Shown piece after piece: positions 1 through 8,498 of a DNA stretch of 64,000 nt. A program made the position numbers and the translations under genes. Location: contig NZ_CP045144.1 in assembly GCF_009223885.1 (NCBI RefSeq), positions 2,468,001-2,532,000 of the forward strand, in the 5' to 3' direction. The notes under the pieces are model-generated. The model was not told where the DNA came from and did no database searches. It saw nothing but the letters and a program-made list of their open reading frames with translations. How positions within the stretch are numbered: position 1 is the first letter of the stretch; every line of letters starts with the position of its first letter. Source of the stretch: Ancylobacter sp. TS-1. Its GTDB lineage: Bacteria; Pseudomonadota; Alphaproteobacteria; Rhizobiales; Xanthobacteraceae.

Positions 1-338
1 TCAAGTCGCGGGGCTTCGACAAGGCCGGCCTCTACGACCCGCAGGGCGTGGGCGGCACCCATGTCATGTACGTGCTGCACCACGCCGACACGCCGTCCAT
101 CTATGCCGGCCTGCCGGACAATCCGCGCATCTCGCCGATCGTCGAGACCTGGAAGGGCGTGACCAAATATGTCGGTCTCGCCGTGATGGGCTTCGCCGCC
201 GCGGCGGGCTTCCTCCACTACGTCGTCGCCGGTCCCAACAAGGTCGGCGAGGAGGATGAAGAGAACGCCGAGAGGCTGGTCGAGGGCACGGCGCCCCCGC
301 CGCCGGCCGATCCGACGCAGCCGGAAGGGAGGGTCTGA
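1..338 (+). CDS. fdoH: Formate dehydrogenase (quinone) beta subunit, C-terminal part
   Basis: This is the 3' end of the iron-sulfur beta subunit of the membrane-bound FdnGHI/FdoGHI-type formate dehydrogenase, which carries electrons from the selenomolybdenum alpha subunit to the cytochrome b gamma subunit. The reading frame is open from base 3. About 111 residues remain. They contain the C-terminal segment typical of FdoH ([12 protein letters not shown], then GLPDNPRI and WKGV), one membrane anchor (about [19 protein letters not shown]) and an acidic tail after GPNK. The 4Fe-4S clusters lie upstream, outside the window. Its stop overlaps the next start (TGATG), so the two genes are translationally coupled. 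The missing upstream gene should be the alpha subunit, expected to carry an in-frame UGA selenocysteine codon because selA, selB and tRNA-Sec follow. Confidence 0.93.
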   Translation, partial: KSRGFDKAGLYDPQGVGGTHVMYVLHHADTPSIYAGLPDNPRISPIVETWKGVTKYVGLAVMGFAAAAGFLHYVVAGPNKVGEEDEENAERLVEGTAPPPPADPTQPEGRV

Positions 339-1057
339 TGACCGCCATCGACCCCCATGCGCACGGGCACGTGCCCGACGACGTCGAGCCGGGCGACGCG
401 GTGCGTCCCGGCCACCCGGTGCAGGTGGCGCGCTACACGCTCGCCGCCCGCATCAACCACTGGATCACCGCCATCAGCCTGATCGCGCTGGCGCTGTCCG
501 GCATGGCGCTGTTCACGCCGAGGCTGTTCTTCCTCACCGGCCTGTTCGGCGGCGGGCAGTGGACGCGCGCGATCCATCCGTGGATCGGCGTGGTGCTGTT
601 CTTCTCCTTCTTCATCCTGTTCGTGCGGTTCTGGCGGGCCAACCTTCCCGCCCGCGAGGACGGCACCTGGCTGGCGCGCATCAGCGACGTGCTGGGCGGG
701 CATGAGGAGAGGCTGCCGGAGATCGGCAAGTACAATGCCGGCCAGAAATTCGTCTTCTGGTCGATGTCCGGCCTGATCCTCGTGCTGATCGGCAGCGGCA
801 TCGTGATGTGGGACCAGTATTTCTACCCCTTCACCACGATCGAGCAGAAGCGCATCGCCATCCTCGTCCATGCGGTGGCGGCGGTGTGCATCATCTGCGT
901 GTGGATCATCCACGTCTACGCGGCGATCTGGGTCAAGGGTACCATCGGCGCCATGACGCGCGGCGAGGTGACGGGCGGCTGGGCCTGGCGCCACCACCGC
1001 AAATGGCTGCGCGAGCTTGTGGGCAAGCCCCGCGGCCCGGGCGCGCCGGCCGAATAG
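338..1057 (+). CDS. fdoI: Formate dehydrogenase gamma subunit, cytochrome b556
   Basis: This 239-residue integral membrane di-heme cytochrome b passes electrons from the beta subunit to the quinone pool. Four hydrophobic helices are visible, starting with HWITAISLIALALSGMALF. Histidines placed for heme b ligation include those in RINHWITA, AIHPWIGV, ILVHAVAAV and IIHVYAAIW, which is the usual pattern of the FdnI/FdoI family. The start is the ATG that overlaps the previous stop. The N-terminal 25 residues are His/Asp-rich (PHAHGHVPDD) and lie before the first helix. Length is slightly above the roughly 210-220 residues of enterobacterial FdoI. It belongs to the fdoGHI-fdhE-selAB block. Confidence 0.95.
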   Translation: MTAIDPHAHGHVPDDVEPGDAVRPGHPVQVARYTLAARINHWITAISLIALALSGMALFTPRLFFLTGLFGGGQWTRAIHPWIGVVLFFSFFILFVRFWRANLPAREDGTWLARISDVLGGHEERLPEIGKYNAGQKFVFWSMSGLILVLIGSGIVMWDQYFYPFTTIEQKRIAILVHAVAAVCIICVWIIHVYAAIWVKGTIGAMTRGEVTGGWAWRHHRKWLRELVGKPRGPGAPAE

Positions 1058-1140
1058 GCCGCCCGCGCCGGTTCTGTCGCCGGCCTCCCGGAGCGGCCGA
1101 AGGCCGTCTTCGGGAACGCCGTCCGGCCTGAGACGGACGA

Positions 1141-1175
1141 CGATCCCGGTCGCTGCCGCGCGGCGACCGGGATCG
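1141..1175. repeat. Long perfect intergenic hairpin after fdoI
   Basis: A 13-bp perfect inverted repeat (CGATCCCGGTCGC and its complement) encloses a 9-base loop in the fdoI-fdhE gap. There is no T tract, so it is not a classical intrinsic terminator. Its core (ATCCCGG/CCGGGAT) resembles the palindromes at 10614-10648 and 10691-10777, so it may be a member of the same dispersed repeat family. It could also attenuate or stabilise transcript between fdoGHI and fdhE-selAB. Confidence 0.6.
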
Positions 1176-1219
1176 CTCCCCATATGGTCCACGTGGCCCG
1201 TGCGGTTCGTGAGGAAACA

Positions 1220-2131
1220 ATGTCGGCCGATCTCAAGCCCGATCCGTCCGCGATCGGTAGCGTCTCCACCCCGCCCTTCGCGGTGCTGCCCGATCCCGCC
1301 ACGCTGTTCGCCGTCCGCGCGAAGCGGCTGCGCACCTATGCGGCGGTGAGCCCGCTCAAGCCCTATCTCGATTTCGTCGCCGGCCTCGTCGACGCCCAGC
1401 ACGCCATCGTGCCGGCGCTGCCGCCGGTCGAGGTGCCGGACGCGGAGGCGCTGGAGCGCGCGAGCGCCTTCGAGATGCCCCCGCTCGACCGCGCCCGCGC
1501 CACGCTCGACGACACGCTGGAGGCGACGCTCGACGCGCTGTTCGATGCCAGCGCCCGCGTGGCGATGCCGGAAGAGGCGGCGCAGGCGCTCACCCGCGCC
1601 CGCCACGCCGACGGCGCCCTGCGCGCGCAGATGGTGCGCGACGTGCTCGCCCACGACATGCCGGTGGAGACGCTGGCCGAGCATGTCTATGTCGCGGCCG
1701 CCCTTCAGGTGCATTTCTCCCGGCTCGCCGCCGGTCTCGACGCAAAGCGCCTCGTGCCGGTCGGCGACGGCGCCTGCCCGGCCTGCGGCGGACCGCCGGT
1801 CGCTTCCCTGATCGTCGAATGGCCGAACGCGCACGGCAACCGCTTCTGCGCCTGCTCGCTTTGCTCCACCCTGTGGAACTATGTCCGCATACGCTGCTGC
1901 TCCTGCGGCACCACCAAGGGCATCGGCTATCAGGAGATCGAGGGCAGCCCGGGCACGGTGAAGGCCGAGACCTGCGACGAGTGCCGCACCTATGTGAAGG
2001 TGATGTACCAGAACAGGGACGTCACCATCGAGCCGGTGGCCGACGACATCGGCACGCTCGGCCTCGATCTGATGATGCGCGAGGGCCCTTACCGGCGCGC
2101 CGCCTTCAACCCGTTCCTGCTCGGCTATTGA
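1220..2131 (+). CDS. fdhE: Formate dehydrogenase accessory protein FdhE
   Basis: FdhE is a cytoplasmic rubredoxin-like maturation factor for respiratory formate dehydrogenases. The 303-residue product has a helical N-terminal half and a C-terminal metal-binding part with four CxxC motifs (CPAC, CSLC, CCSC and CDEC, roughly residues 183-265), as expected for the family. A longer frame begins at 1184, but ATG 1220 follows GAGGAAAC at good spacing and fits family N-termini, so I chose it. It sits between the structural genes and selA, with an 11-bp gap to selA, and is probably in the same transcription unit. Confidence 0.92.
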   Translation: MSADLKPDPSAIGSVSTPPFAVLPDPATLFAVRAKRLRTYAAVSPLKPYLDFVAGLVDAQHAIVPALPPVEVPDAEALERASAFEMPPLDRARATLDDTLEATLDALFDASARVAMPEEAAQALTRARHADGALRAQMVRDVLAHDMPVETLAEHVYVAAALQVHFSRLAAGLDAKRLVPVGDGACPACGGPPVASLIVEWPNAHGNRFCACSLCSTLWNYVRIRCCSCGTTKGIGYQEIEGSPGTVKAETCDECRTYVKVMYQNRDVTIEPVADDIGTLGLDLMMREGPYRRAAFNPFLLGY

Positions 2132-2141
2132 GGGGCAGGCG

Positions 2142-3563
2142 ATGGACGCCGAAACCCGCCCCTCCGGCCCGCCTTCCCTGCGCGAACTGCCCTCGGTCGA
2201 CCAGGTGCTGAAGACCGCCTCCGCCGCGCTGGCGCTGGAGCGGCACGGCCGCGCGCCGCTCACGCAGGCGGTGCGCGCCGCGCTCGACGAGGCGCGGGCC
2301 GGCGTGCAGGCGGGCCGGGTCCTCGCCCTGCCCTCGGCCGACCATGTGGCGCTCGCCGCCGGCGAGGCGCTGGAGCGCACCGCGCGTTCCAGCCTGCGCC
2401 CGGTGTTCAACCTCACCGGCACGGTGCTGCACACCAATCTCGGCCGCGCCTTGCTGGCGCAGGAGGCCATCGCGGCCGCCACCGCCGCCATGGCCTCGGC
2501 GGTGGCGCTGGAATTCGACCTCGCCACCGGCCAGCGCGGCGAGCGCGACGACCATGTGCGCGAGCTGCTGGTGGAGCTGACGGGTGCCGAGGACGCCACC
2601 GTCGTCAACAACAACGCCGCCGCCGTGCTCATCGTGCTCAACACGCTGGGCCTCGGCCGCGAAGCCGTCGTTTCGCGCGGCGAACTGATCGAGATCGGCG
2701 GCGCCTTCCGCATGCCCGACATCATGGCCCGGGCCGGGGTGAAGCTGGTCGAGGTCGGCACCACCAACCGCACCCATCCGAAGGACTATGCCGGCGCGCT
2801 CGGCGAGGCGACCGGGCTGGTGCTGAAGGTGCACACCTCGAACTACCGCATCGAGGGCTTTACCCGCGAGGTGCCGGCGCGCGAGTTGGCCGGCATCGCC
2901 CATGCGCGCGGCGTGCCGCTCGTCAACGATCTCGGCTCGGGCACGCTGTTCGATCTCACCCGCCTCGGCCTCGCCCATGAGCCGACCGTGCGCGAGGCGG
3001 TGGCCGAGGGCGCCGACATAGTCACCTTCTCCGGCGACAAGCTGCTCGGCGGCCCGCAGACCGGCTTCATCGTCGGCCGCGCCGAGCTGATCGCGAAGAT
3101 CAACAAAAACCCGATGAAGCGGGCGCTGCGCGTCGACAAGATCCGTCTGGCGGCGCTGGAGGCGACGCTGCGGCTCTACCGCGACCCCGAGCGCCTCAAG
3201 GCCCGCCTGCCAACGCTGCGCCTGCTCGCCCGCACCCGCGCCGAACTCGCCGCCCGCGCCGAGGCGCTGGCCGCCCCGGTCGGCGCCCGGCTCGGCTCGG
3301 GCTTCACGGTGGAAGCGGCGGACTGCGCCAGCCAGATCGGCTCCGGCGCGCTGCCGCTGGAAACCCTGCCGAGCGCCGCGCTCGCCATTCGCCCGGCTGG
3401 CGGCTCCGGCGGCACGCTCAACGCGTTGCAGGCGGCGCTGCGCGACCTGCCGGTGCCGGTCATCGGCCGCATCGCCGAGGGCGCGCTCATCCTCGACCTG
3501 CGCTGCCTCGAGGACGAGGCCGGCTTCCTCGCCGACCTCGACCATCTGAAGGTGGCGCCATGA
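2142..3563 (+). CDS. selA: L-seryl-tRNA(Sec) selenium transferase SelA
   Basis: SelA converts Ser-tRNA(Sec) to Sec-tRNA(Sec) using selenophosphate. The 473-residue length fits bacterial SelA. The N-terminal domain carries [11 protein letters not shown], followed by the fold-type I PLP domain with [25 protein letters not shown] and [11 protein letters not shown]. The lysine of the last motif (about residue 300) is the expected Schiff-base residue. The last four bases overlap selB (ATGA), indicating translational coupling. The selenophosphate synthetase gene selD is not in the window and must be elsewhere. Confidence 0.96.
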   Translation: MDAETRPSGPPSLRELPSVDQVLKTASAALALERHGRAPLTQAVRAALDEARAGVQAGRVLALPSADHVALAAGEALERTARSSLRPVFNLTGTVLHTNLGRALLAQEAIAAATAAMASAVALEFDLATGQRGERDDHVRELLVELTGAEDATVVNNNAAAVLIVLNTLGLGREAVVSRGELIEIGGAFRMPDIMARAGVKLVEVGTTNRTHPKDYAGALGEATGLVLKVHTSNYRIEGFTREVPARELAGIAHARGVPLVNDLGSGTLFDLTRLGLAHEPTVREAVAEGADIVTFSGDKLLGGPQTGFIVGRAELIAKINKNPMKRALRVDKIRLAALEATLRLYRDPERLKARLPTLRLLARTRAELAARAEALAAPVGARLGSGFTVEAADCASQIGSGALPLETLPSAALAIRPAGGSGGTLNALQAALRDLPVPVIGRIAEGALILDLRCLEDEAGFLADLDHLKVAP

Positions 3564-5749
3564 TCATCGGCACGGCCGGACATATCGACCATGGCAAGAC
3601 CGCGCTGGTGGGCGCGCTCACCGGCGTCGACACCGACCGGCTGAAGGAGGAGAAGGCGCGCGGCATCTCCATCGACCTCGGCTTCGCCTATCTGCCGACC
3701 GAGGCCGGCACGCTCGGCTTCATCGACGTGCCGGGGCACGAGAAGTTCATCCACACCATGCTGGCCGGGGCGAGCGGCATCGATTTCGCCTTGCTCATCG
3801 TCGCCGCCGATGACGGGGTGATGCCGCAGACCCGCGAGCATCTGGCCCTGCTCGACCTGCTCGGCATCTCGCGCGGTCTGGTCGCGCTGACCAAGGCGGA
3901 CATTGCCGGCGCGGAACGGCGCGGCGAAGTGGCCGGCGAGATCGCCGCCCTGCTGGAGGGCACGGCGCTGGAAGGCGCCGACATACTGCCGGTCTCGTCC
4001 ATCACCGGCGAGGGCATCGAGACACTGCGCGCGCGCCTCGTCACTGAGGCCCGCGCCTTCACCTCCCGGGCGGCGGGGGGACGCTTCCGCCTCGCCGTGG
4101 ACCGCTGCTTCACCCTGTCGGGCGCCGGCACGGTGGTGACGGGCACCGTGCTCTCCGGCCGGGTGCGCGTCGGCGACACGGTGACGGCCTCGCCGCAGGG
4201 CCTTCCCGCCCGCGTGCGCTCCATCCACGCGCAGAACCGCAAGGCCGAGGAAGGCCGGGCCGGCGACCGCTGCGCGCTCAATCTCGCCGGCGAGGGCATC
4301 TCGCACGACGCGATCCATCGCGGCGACATGGTGCTCGACCCCGCGCTCGACGCCCCGACCGCGCGCATCGACGCCACGCTCAACGTGCTGGCCGGCGAGC
4401 CGAAGCCGCTCGGCCAGTGGTTCCCGGTGCGCTTCCATCAGGGTTCGGCCGAGATCGGCGCCCGCCTCGTGCCCCTGTCGGGGGAATCGCTGGCGCCGGG
4501 CGCCGCCGGCCTCGTGCAGATCGTGCTCGACAGCCCTCTCGCGGCGGCGGCGGGCGACCGCTTCGTCATCCGCGACACCTCGGCCCAGCGCACCATCGGC
4601 GGCGGGCGCCTCCTCGACCTGCGCGCCCCGGCCCGCAAGCGCCGCACCCCCGAGCGCCTCGCCCAGCTTGCCGCGCTCGGCGAGGCCGAGGCCGACGCCG
4701 CCGTGGCCGGGCTGCTGGCGGCCGAGCCGTTCCATCTCGACCTCGACGCCTTTGCCCGCGACCGGGCCTTGGGTGCGGACGCGGCCGGCGGCCTCATGGA
4801 GAGGCTCGGCCTCGTCGCGCTGGCGGGGGGCGGTGCGCTCACCGTGCTGTCCGCCGCGCGCTGGCCCCTCTACGCCGACGCGCTGCTGGCCGAGCTGGCG
4901 CGCTTCCACGAGGCCAATCCCGACCTGCCGGGCATGGGCACCGAGCGCCTGCGGCTCGCCCTCGCCCCGCGCCTGCCCAAGCCCGCCTTCGCCGAGGCGC
5001 TTCGGCGCCTGTCCGGCGACGGGCGGCTGGCGGTCGACGGCGCCTGGGTGCGCCTGTCCGGCCACGAGGTGCGCCTCACCCGCGCGGACGAACTGCGCTG
5101 GGAGCTGGTGGAGCCGCTGCTCGGCGGCGGCGCGCGCTTCCGTCCACCGCGCGTGCGCGACGTCGCGGCGATGACCGGCGAGGCCGAGCCCGAGATCCGC
5201 CGCCTGCTCAAGCTGCTCGCCCGCATGGGCAAGGTCGACGAGGTGGCGCACGACCATTTCTTCCTGCGCCGGACGGTCGCCGCCATGGTGGCGATGGTGC
5301 GCGCCCTGTCGGAGGCGGCCGCGGACGGCCAGTTCGCCGCCGGCGCCTTCCGCGACCGAATCGAGCACGGCGAGCACGCGGTCGGCCGCAAGGTGGCGAT
5401 CCAGATCCTCGAATTCTTCGACCGGCACGGCGTCACGCTGCGCCGGGGCGACCTTCGCCGCGTCAACAGGCACCGGCTGGACCTGTTCGGCGCGATGGAG
5501 GACACTGAGGCACAGGCGCCGCCAACGACCGGCCGCGCCTGTGACGACCAAGCCTGTGCCAACCAAGCCTGTGCCAACCAAGCCTGTGACGACCCCGCAG
5601 CAACCGACGGCACGTCGGGCGATGCGGCATCTGGAAGAGCGTTATCTCCGGTGAGGTACCCGGACTTCAAATCCGGGAGGGGCCGCGAGCCGGTCCCTGG
5701 TGGGTTCGACTCCCACTCTCTTCCGCCATCCCCCGTCCCCGGGCGCTGA
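3560..5749 (+). CDS. selB: Selenocysteine-specific elongation factor SelB, with abnormal C-terminal extension
   Basis: SelB delivers Sec-tRNA(Sec) to the ribosome at UGA codons that carry a SECIS hairpin. The N-terminus is an EF-Tu-like GTPase ([14 protein letters not shown] as G1, DVPGHEKF as G3, TKAD as G4), followed by beta-barrel domains and a C-terminal winged-helix array that binds SECIS. Family similarity ends near residue 650 ([12 protein letters not shown]). The frame then stays open for about 80 more residues, through four 15-bp repeats encoding [10 protein letters not shown] and through the whole tRNA-Sec gene, to a TGA at 5747-5749. An out-of-frame TGA at 5506-5508 lies exactly where homologues end, so a one-base indel may have removed the original stop. 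Function of the SelB core is confident; the true C-terminus is not. Confidence 0.93.
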   Translation: MIIGTAGHIDHGKTALVGALTGVDTDRLKEEKARGISIDLGFAYLPTEAGTLGFIDVPGHEKFIHTMLAGASGIDFALLIVAADDGVMPQTREHLALLDLLGISRGLVALTKADIAGAERRGEVAGEIAALLEGTALEGADILPVSSITGEGIETLRARLVTEARAFTSRAAGGRFRLAVDRCFTLSGAGTVVTGTVLSGRVRVGDTVTASPQGLPARVRSIHAQNRKAEEGRAGDRCALNLAGEGISHDAIHRGDMVLDPALDAPTARIDATLNVLAGEPKPLGQWFPVRFHQGSAEIGARLVPLSGESLAPGAAGLVQIVLDSPLAAAAGDRFVIRDTSAQRTIGGGRLLDLRAPARKRRTPERLAQLAALGEAEADAAVAGLLAAEPFHLDLDAFARDRALGADAAGGLMERLGLVALAGGGALTVLSAARWPLYADALLAELARFHEANPDLPGMGTERLRLALAPRLPKPAFAEALRRLSGDGRLAVDGAWVRLSGHEVRLTRADELRWELVEPLLGGGARFRPPRVRDVAAMTGEAEPEIRRLLKLLARMGKVDEVAHDHFFLRRTVAAMVAMVRALSEAAADGQFAAGAFRDRIEHGEHAVGRKVAIQILEFFDRHGVTLRRGDLRRVNRHRLDLFGAMEDTEAQAPPTTGRACDDQACANQACANQACDDPAATDGTSGDAASGRALSPVRYPDFKSGRGREPVPGGFDSHSLPPSPVPGR
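5537..5596 (+). repeat. Four tandem 15-bp repeats inside selB
   Basis: There are four consecutive in-frame units, GCCTGTGACGACCAA, GCCTGTGCCAACCAA twice, then GCCTGTGACGACCCC. They encode a Cys-Ala/Asp-Asn-Gln rich stretch in the extension between the SelB core and the tRNA-Sec gene. Being a multiple of three, copy-number change would not break the frame. Confidence 0.9.
5633..5728 (+). tRNA. selC: tRNA-Sec (anticodon TCA), selC
   Basis: This is a selenocysteine tRNA of 96 bases including the encoded CCA. The acceptor starts GGAAGAG (5633-5639) and pairs with CTCTTCC (5718-5724). The anticodon stem is 6 bp (CCCGGA/TCCGGG) with a 7-base loop holding TCA at 5667-5669. The variable arm is very long (about 7 bp, 5679-5697), and the T arm is GTGGG/CCCAC (5700-5716) around TTCGACT. 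The sequence closely follows E. coli selC as I recall it. The eighth acceptor pair expected in bacterial tRNA-Sec is a C/U mismatch here (C5640 against T5717). The whole gene lies on the same strand inside the selB reading frame. Confidence 0.96.
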
Positions 5750-6068
5750 CCCGGCGACCGCCTTGCTCCGGCGCACGCGCCGGCGAGCCCGTGCCGGCCG
5801 CTCGGCGCGGCTGAAGCGCCGACCCTCCCGTGTCGAAATTGCACAAGTGCCCTGCGACGCTTGCCGTGCATGCATGCACGAAAGAACCGGCGCCGGCGCC
5901 ATCGCATTGTCACCTGCGTCCGGCAAACATCGTGATAGAAATATCTCAATGCGAGGCGCTTCGACGACGACATGCGGAGAGTCCGAAAGCGTCTTTTCCG
6001 CAGATTCGAAATAAAACAGTATCAATCGACGATCAGATAATCTCTTTCCACCCGAAGGGAACCACATT
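5750..6068. other. Intergenic region between selB/selC and the hydrolase
   Basis: This 319-bp gap has no convincing gene. Its first half is GC-rich and includes a CCGGCGC/GCGCCGG hairpin (5768-5783) without a T tract. A perfect 16-bp palindrome, CGTGCATGCATGCACG, lies at 5865-5880. The last 130 bases are clearly AT-richer than the surroundings and should hold the promoter of the downstream hydrolase, but I cannot assign -35/-10 boxes with confidence. A GAAGGGA ribosome-binding site precedes the hydrolase ATG. Confidence 0.6.
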
Positions 6069-6905
6069 ATGGGCTACGTTACGACCAAAGACGGCGTTGA
6101 CATCTTCTTCAAAGACTGGGGTCCGAAGGATGCACAGCCGATCGTCTTCCATCACGGCTGGCCGCTGTCGTCGGACGACTGGGACGCCCAGATGCTGTAC
6201 TTCCTCCAGCACGGCTTCCGCGTCGTCGCCAGCGACCGCCGCGGCCATGGCCGCTCGGCGCAGGTGAGCGAGGGCCATGACATGGACCATTACGCCGCCG
6301 ACGTCTCGGCCGTGGTCGAGCATCTCGACCTGAAGAACGCCGTTCATATCGGCCACTCCACCGGCGGTGGCCAGGTCGCCCGCTACGTCGCCAAGTTCGG
6401 CCTGCCGCAGGGCCGCGTCGCCAAGGCCGTGCTGGTCGCCGCCGTGCCGCCGATCATGCTGAAGACCGAAGCCTATCCTGGCGGCCTGCCGGTCGAGGTG
6501 TTCGACGGCCTGCGCGCCGCGCTCGCCGCCAACCGCGCCCAGTTCTACATCGACGTCGCCGCCGGCCCGTTCTACGGCTTCAACCGCGACGGCGCCAAGG
6601 TCTCGCAGGGCGTGATCGACAATTGGTGGCGCCAGGGCATGGTCGGCAGCGCCAAGGCGCATTACGAGGGCATCAAGGCCTTCTCCGAGACCGACCAGAC
6701 CGAAGACCTCAAGGCGATGACGGTCCCCACCCTCGTCCTCCAGGGCGATGACGACCAGATCGTCCCGCACAAGAACGCCAGCGCGCTGCAGGCGGAACTG
6801 CTGCCGAACCCCACGCTGAAGGTCTATCCCGGCTTCCCGCACGGCATGCTCACCACCCATGCCGACGTGGTCAACCCGGACATTCTCGCCTTCATCAAGG
6901 CTTGA
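6069..6905 (+). CDS. Alpha/beta hydrolase, non-heme chloroperoxidase-like
   Basis: This 278-residue cytoplasmic alpha/beta-hydrolase belongs to the esterase/non-heme haloperoxidase group. The oxyanion region is HHGWPLSSDDW. The nucleophile elbow is GHSTGG with Ser97. The acid is in LQGDDDQIVPH and the histidine in FPHGMLTTH, so the Ser-Asp-His triad is complete. Family members hydrolyse esters and show perhydrolase or halogenating activity as a side reaction; the physiological substrate cannot be told. Length is typical and there is no signal peptide. It is preceded by an AT-rich region and GAAGGGA, so it is probably a single transcription unit. Confidence 0.88.
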   Translation: MGYVTTKDGVDIFFKDWGPKDAQPIVFHHGWPLSSDDWDAQMLYFLQHGFRVVASDRRGHGRSAQVSEGHDMDHYAADVSAVVEHLDLKNAVHIGHSTGGGQVARYVAKFGLPQGRVAKAVLVAAVPPIMLKTEAYPGGLPVEVFDGLRAALAANRAQFYIDVAAGPFYGFNRDGAKVSQGVIDNWWRQGMVGSAKAHYEGIKAFSETDQTEDLKAMTVPTLVLQGDDDQIVPHKNASALQAELLPNPTLKVYPGFPHGMLTTHADVVNPDILAFIKA

Positions 6906-7031
6906 TCCGCGCCGCCTGAAAGGCTTCAACGCCGGCCATGACTCTTGCGGTCATGGCCGGCGGTCGCGTGTCGCGACGGCGGGGGAACCCGCCCGCCGGT
7001 GGCAGGAACCGCCGAACGAAAGCGACAGAGC

Positions 7032-7589
7032 GTGCCCCACTCCCTCCCCATCGTCCCGCCCCTCATCCGCGACGCCCGCGACGACGACATGCCGGCCGTG
7101 CAGGCGATCTACGCCCATCATGTGCTCACCGGCCTCGCCAGCTTCGAGGAAGTGCCGCCCTCCGCCGCCGAGATGACCGCCCGGCGCGCCCATGTGCTGG
7201 CGCTCGGCCTGCCCTATCTCGTCGCCGAGCGGGAGGGCACGGTCGTCGGCTATGCCTATGCCTCCACCTACCGCCCGCGCCCGGCCTACCGCTTCACGGT
7301 GGAGGATTCGGTCTATGTGGCGCCGGGCTGCGGCGGAAAGGGCATTGGCGGCGCGCTGCTCGGTGCCCTCATCGCCCGCTGCGAGGCCGGCCCCTGGCGG
7401 CAGATGCTGGCGGTGATCGGCGACAGCGACAATGCCGGCTCGCTCGCCCTGCACCGCCGGCTCGGCTTCCGCCCGGCCGGCACGCTGGCCGCGGTCGGCT
7501 TCAAGTTTGGCCGCTGGGTCGATTCGGTGCTCATGCAGCGCCCGCTCGGCCCCGGCGACGACACCCTGCCCACCCCGCCGCCGACGTGA
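7032..7589 (+). CDS. GNAT N-acetyltransferase, phosphinothricin/methionine-sulfoximine acetyltransferase type
   Basis: This GNAT family acetyltransferase resembles the Pat/Bar/MddA group, which N-acetylates phosphinothricin, methionine sulfoximine and similar amino acid analogues. The N-terminus IRDARDDDMPAVQAIYAHHV, the central YASTYRPRPAYRFTVEDSVYV and the acetyl-CoA loop CGGKGIGGALL are diagnostic. GDSDNAGSLALHRRLGF completes the fold. The frame is open from an ATG at 6945, but similarity begins after residue 30. I therefore use the GTG at 7032, giving 185 residues, close to the 170-185 usual for the family. Its ribosome-binding site is weak. The 3' end faces the minus-strand permease gene. 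Confidence 0.87.
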   Translation: MPHSLPIVPPLIRDARDDDMPAVQAIYAHHVLTGLASFEEVPPSAAEMTARRAHVLALGLPYLVAEREGTVVGYAYASTYRPRPAYRFTVEDSVYVAPGCGGKGIGGALLGALIARCEAGPWRQMLAVIGDSDNAGSLALHRRLGFRPAGTLAAVGFKFGRWVDSVLMQRPLGPGDDTLPTPPPT

Positions 7590-7610
7590 GCGGGGGTAAG
7601 GGCCGGCGCT

Positions 7611-8498
7611 TCAGCCCATCGCCGGCGCCGGCGTGCCGGAAAGCTCGGCCTCCTCGGCCTCCAATGCGGCGCGCTGGCGCTGCGCGGCGACCGCGTCGGA
7701 GCGGCGCTTGTAGATCTCATAGGCGATGGCGCCGATCACCGTCACCGCCACGATGAGCACCGCCAGCGCCGAGATGGCCGGCGTGGTGCCCTGCCGCACC
7801 CGGCCCGCGAGCACCGTGGTCAGCGTCTTGTCCGAGAGGATCGAGAAGGTCGTCGTGTTGTAGTTCTCGAAGGAGGACAGGAAGGCCAGCACCGCCGCCG
7901 AGGCCAGCGCCGGCTTGAGGAAGGGCACCAATATGTGGCGGAACACCTGCGGGTAGCTGGCGCCGAGATCGAGCGCCGCCTCCTCCTGCGCGCGGTCGAA
8001 GCGCTGGAGCCGGGCGAGGATGATCAGCATGCAATAGGCCGAAATGAAGCTCGCCTGGCCCAGCACGGTGAGCACCACGCCGTCATAGAGGAAGCGCGTG
8101 CCGGTCTGGCCGGTGAACTGGCGCCAGAACACCACGGTCGAGATGCCGATGATGATCCCCGGGGTCAGCACCGGCGAGACCACGATCAGGTAATAGGCCG
8201 AGCGCACCCGTGCCTGGATCTGCGTCATCACGATGGCGCCGGCGAGCCCGATGGGCACCGAGATCGCCACCACGAGGAAGCCGATCCAGATGCTCATGTG
8301 CAGGCCGGTCATCATGTCCTGGTCGGCCAGCAGCTGGCCGAACCAGTCCAGCGTGAAGCCCTCGATCGGCCAGACCTGCGGGTATTGCGGGGTGTTGAAG
8401 GCGGAGACGCCCATCACCGCCAGCGGGCCCAGCAGATAGAGGAAGAAGATCACGGTGTAGACCGCGAACATCACGCGCTGGAACGGACTCGGCGTCAT
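7611..8498 (-). CDS. ABC transporter permease, PotC-like (polyamine type)
   Basis: Inner-membrane permease of a spermidine/putrescine-type importer (295 residues). It shows about six hydrophobic segments, and the cytoplasmic coupling loop EEAALDLGASYPQVFRHILVP matches the EAA motif of binding-protein-dependent permeases. It is the last gene of the minus-strand operon binding protein, ATPase, permease, permease. Its start overlaps the stop of the preceding permease by four bases. The C-terminal 30 residues form a charged cytoplasmic tail (RRSDAVAAQRQRAALEAEEA). The substrate cannot be fixed from sequence; polyamines or related cationic amines are likely. Confidence 0.9.
   Translation of the reverse strand: MTPSPFQRVMFAVYTVIFFLYLLGPLAVMGVSAFNTPQYPQVWPIEGFTLDWFGQLLADQDMMTGLHMSIWIGFLVVAISVPIGLAGAIVMTQIQARVRSAYYLIVVSPVLTPGIIIGISTVVFWRQFTGQTGTRFLYDGVVLTVLGQASFISAYCMLIILARLQRFDRAQEEAALDLGASYPQVFRHILVPFLKPALASAAVLAFLSSFENYNTTTFSILSDKTLTTVLAGRVRQGTTPAISALAVLIVAVTVIGAIAYEIYKRRSDAVAAQRQRAALEAEEAELSGTPAPAMG

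Noticed and set aside
218-2773. 851-codon minus-strand open frame opposite fdoI-fdhE-selA
   Set aside because: Antisense of three recognised genes, no family similarity, biased composition.
3176-5581. 801-codon minus-strand open frame opposite selB
   Set aside because: Shadow of selB; the translation is repetitive Ala/Gly/His/Arg sequence with no recognisable domain.
5830-6267. Small plus-strand frame spanning the selC-hydrolase gap
   Set aside because: It runs into the hydrolase gene in another frame, has no similarity and no ribosome-binding site.
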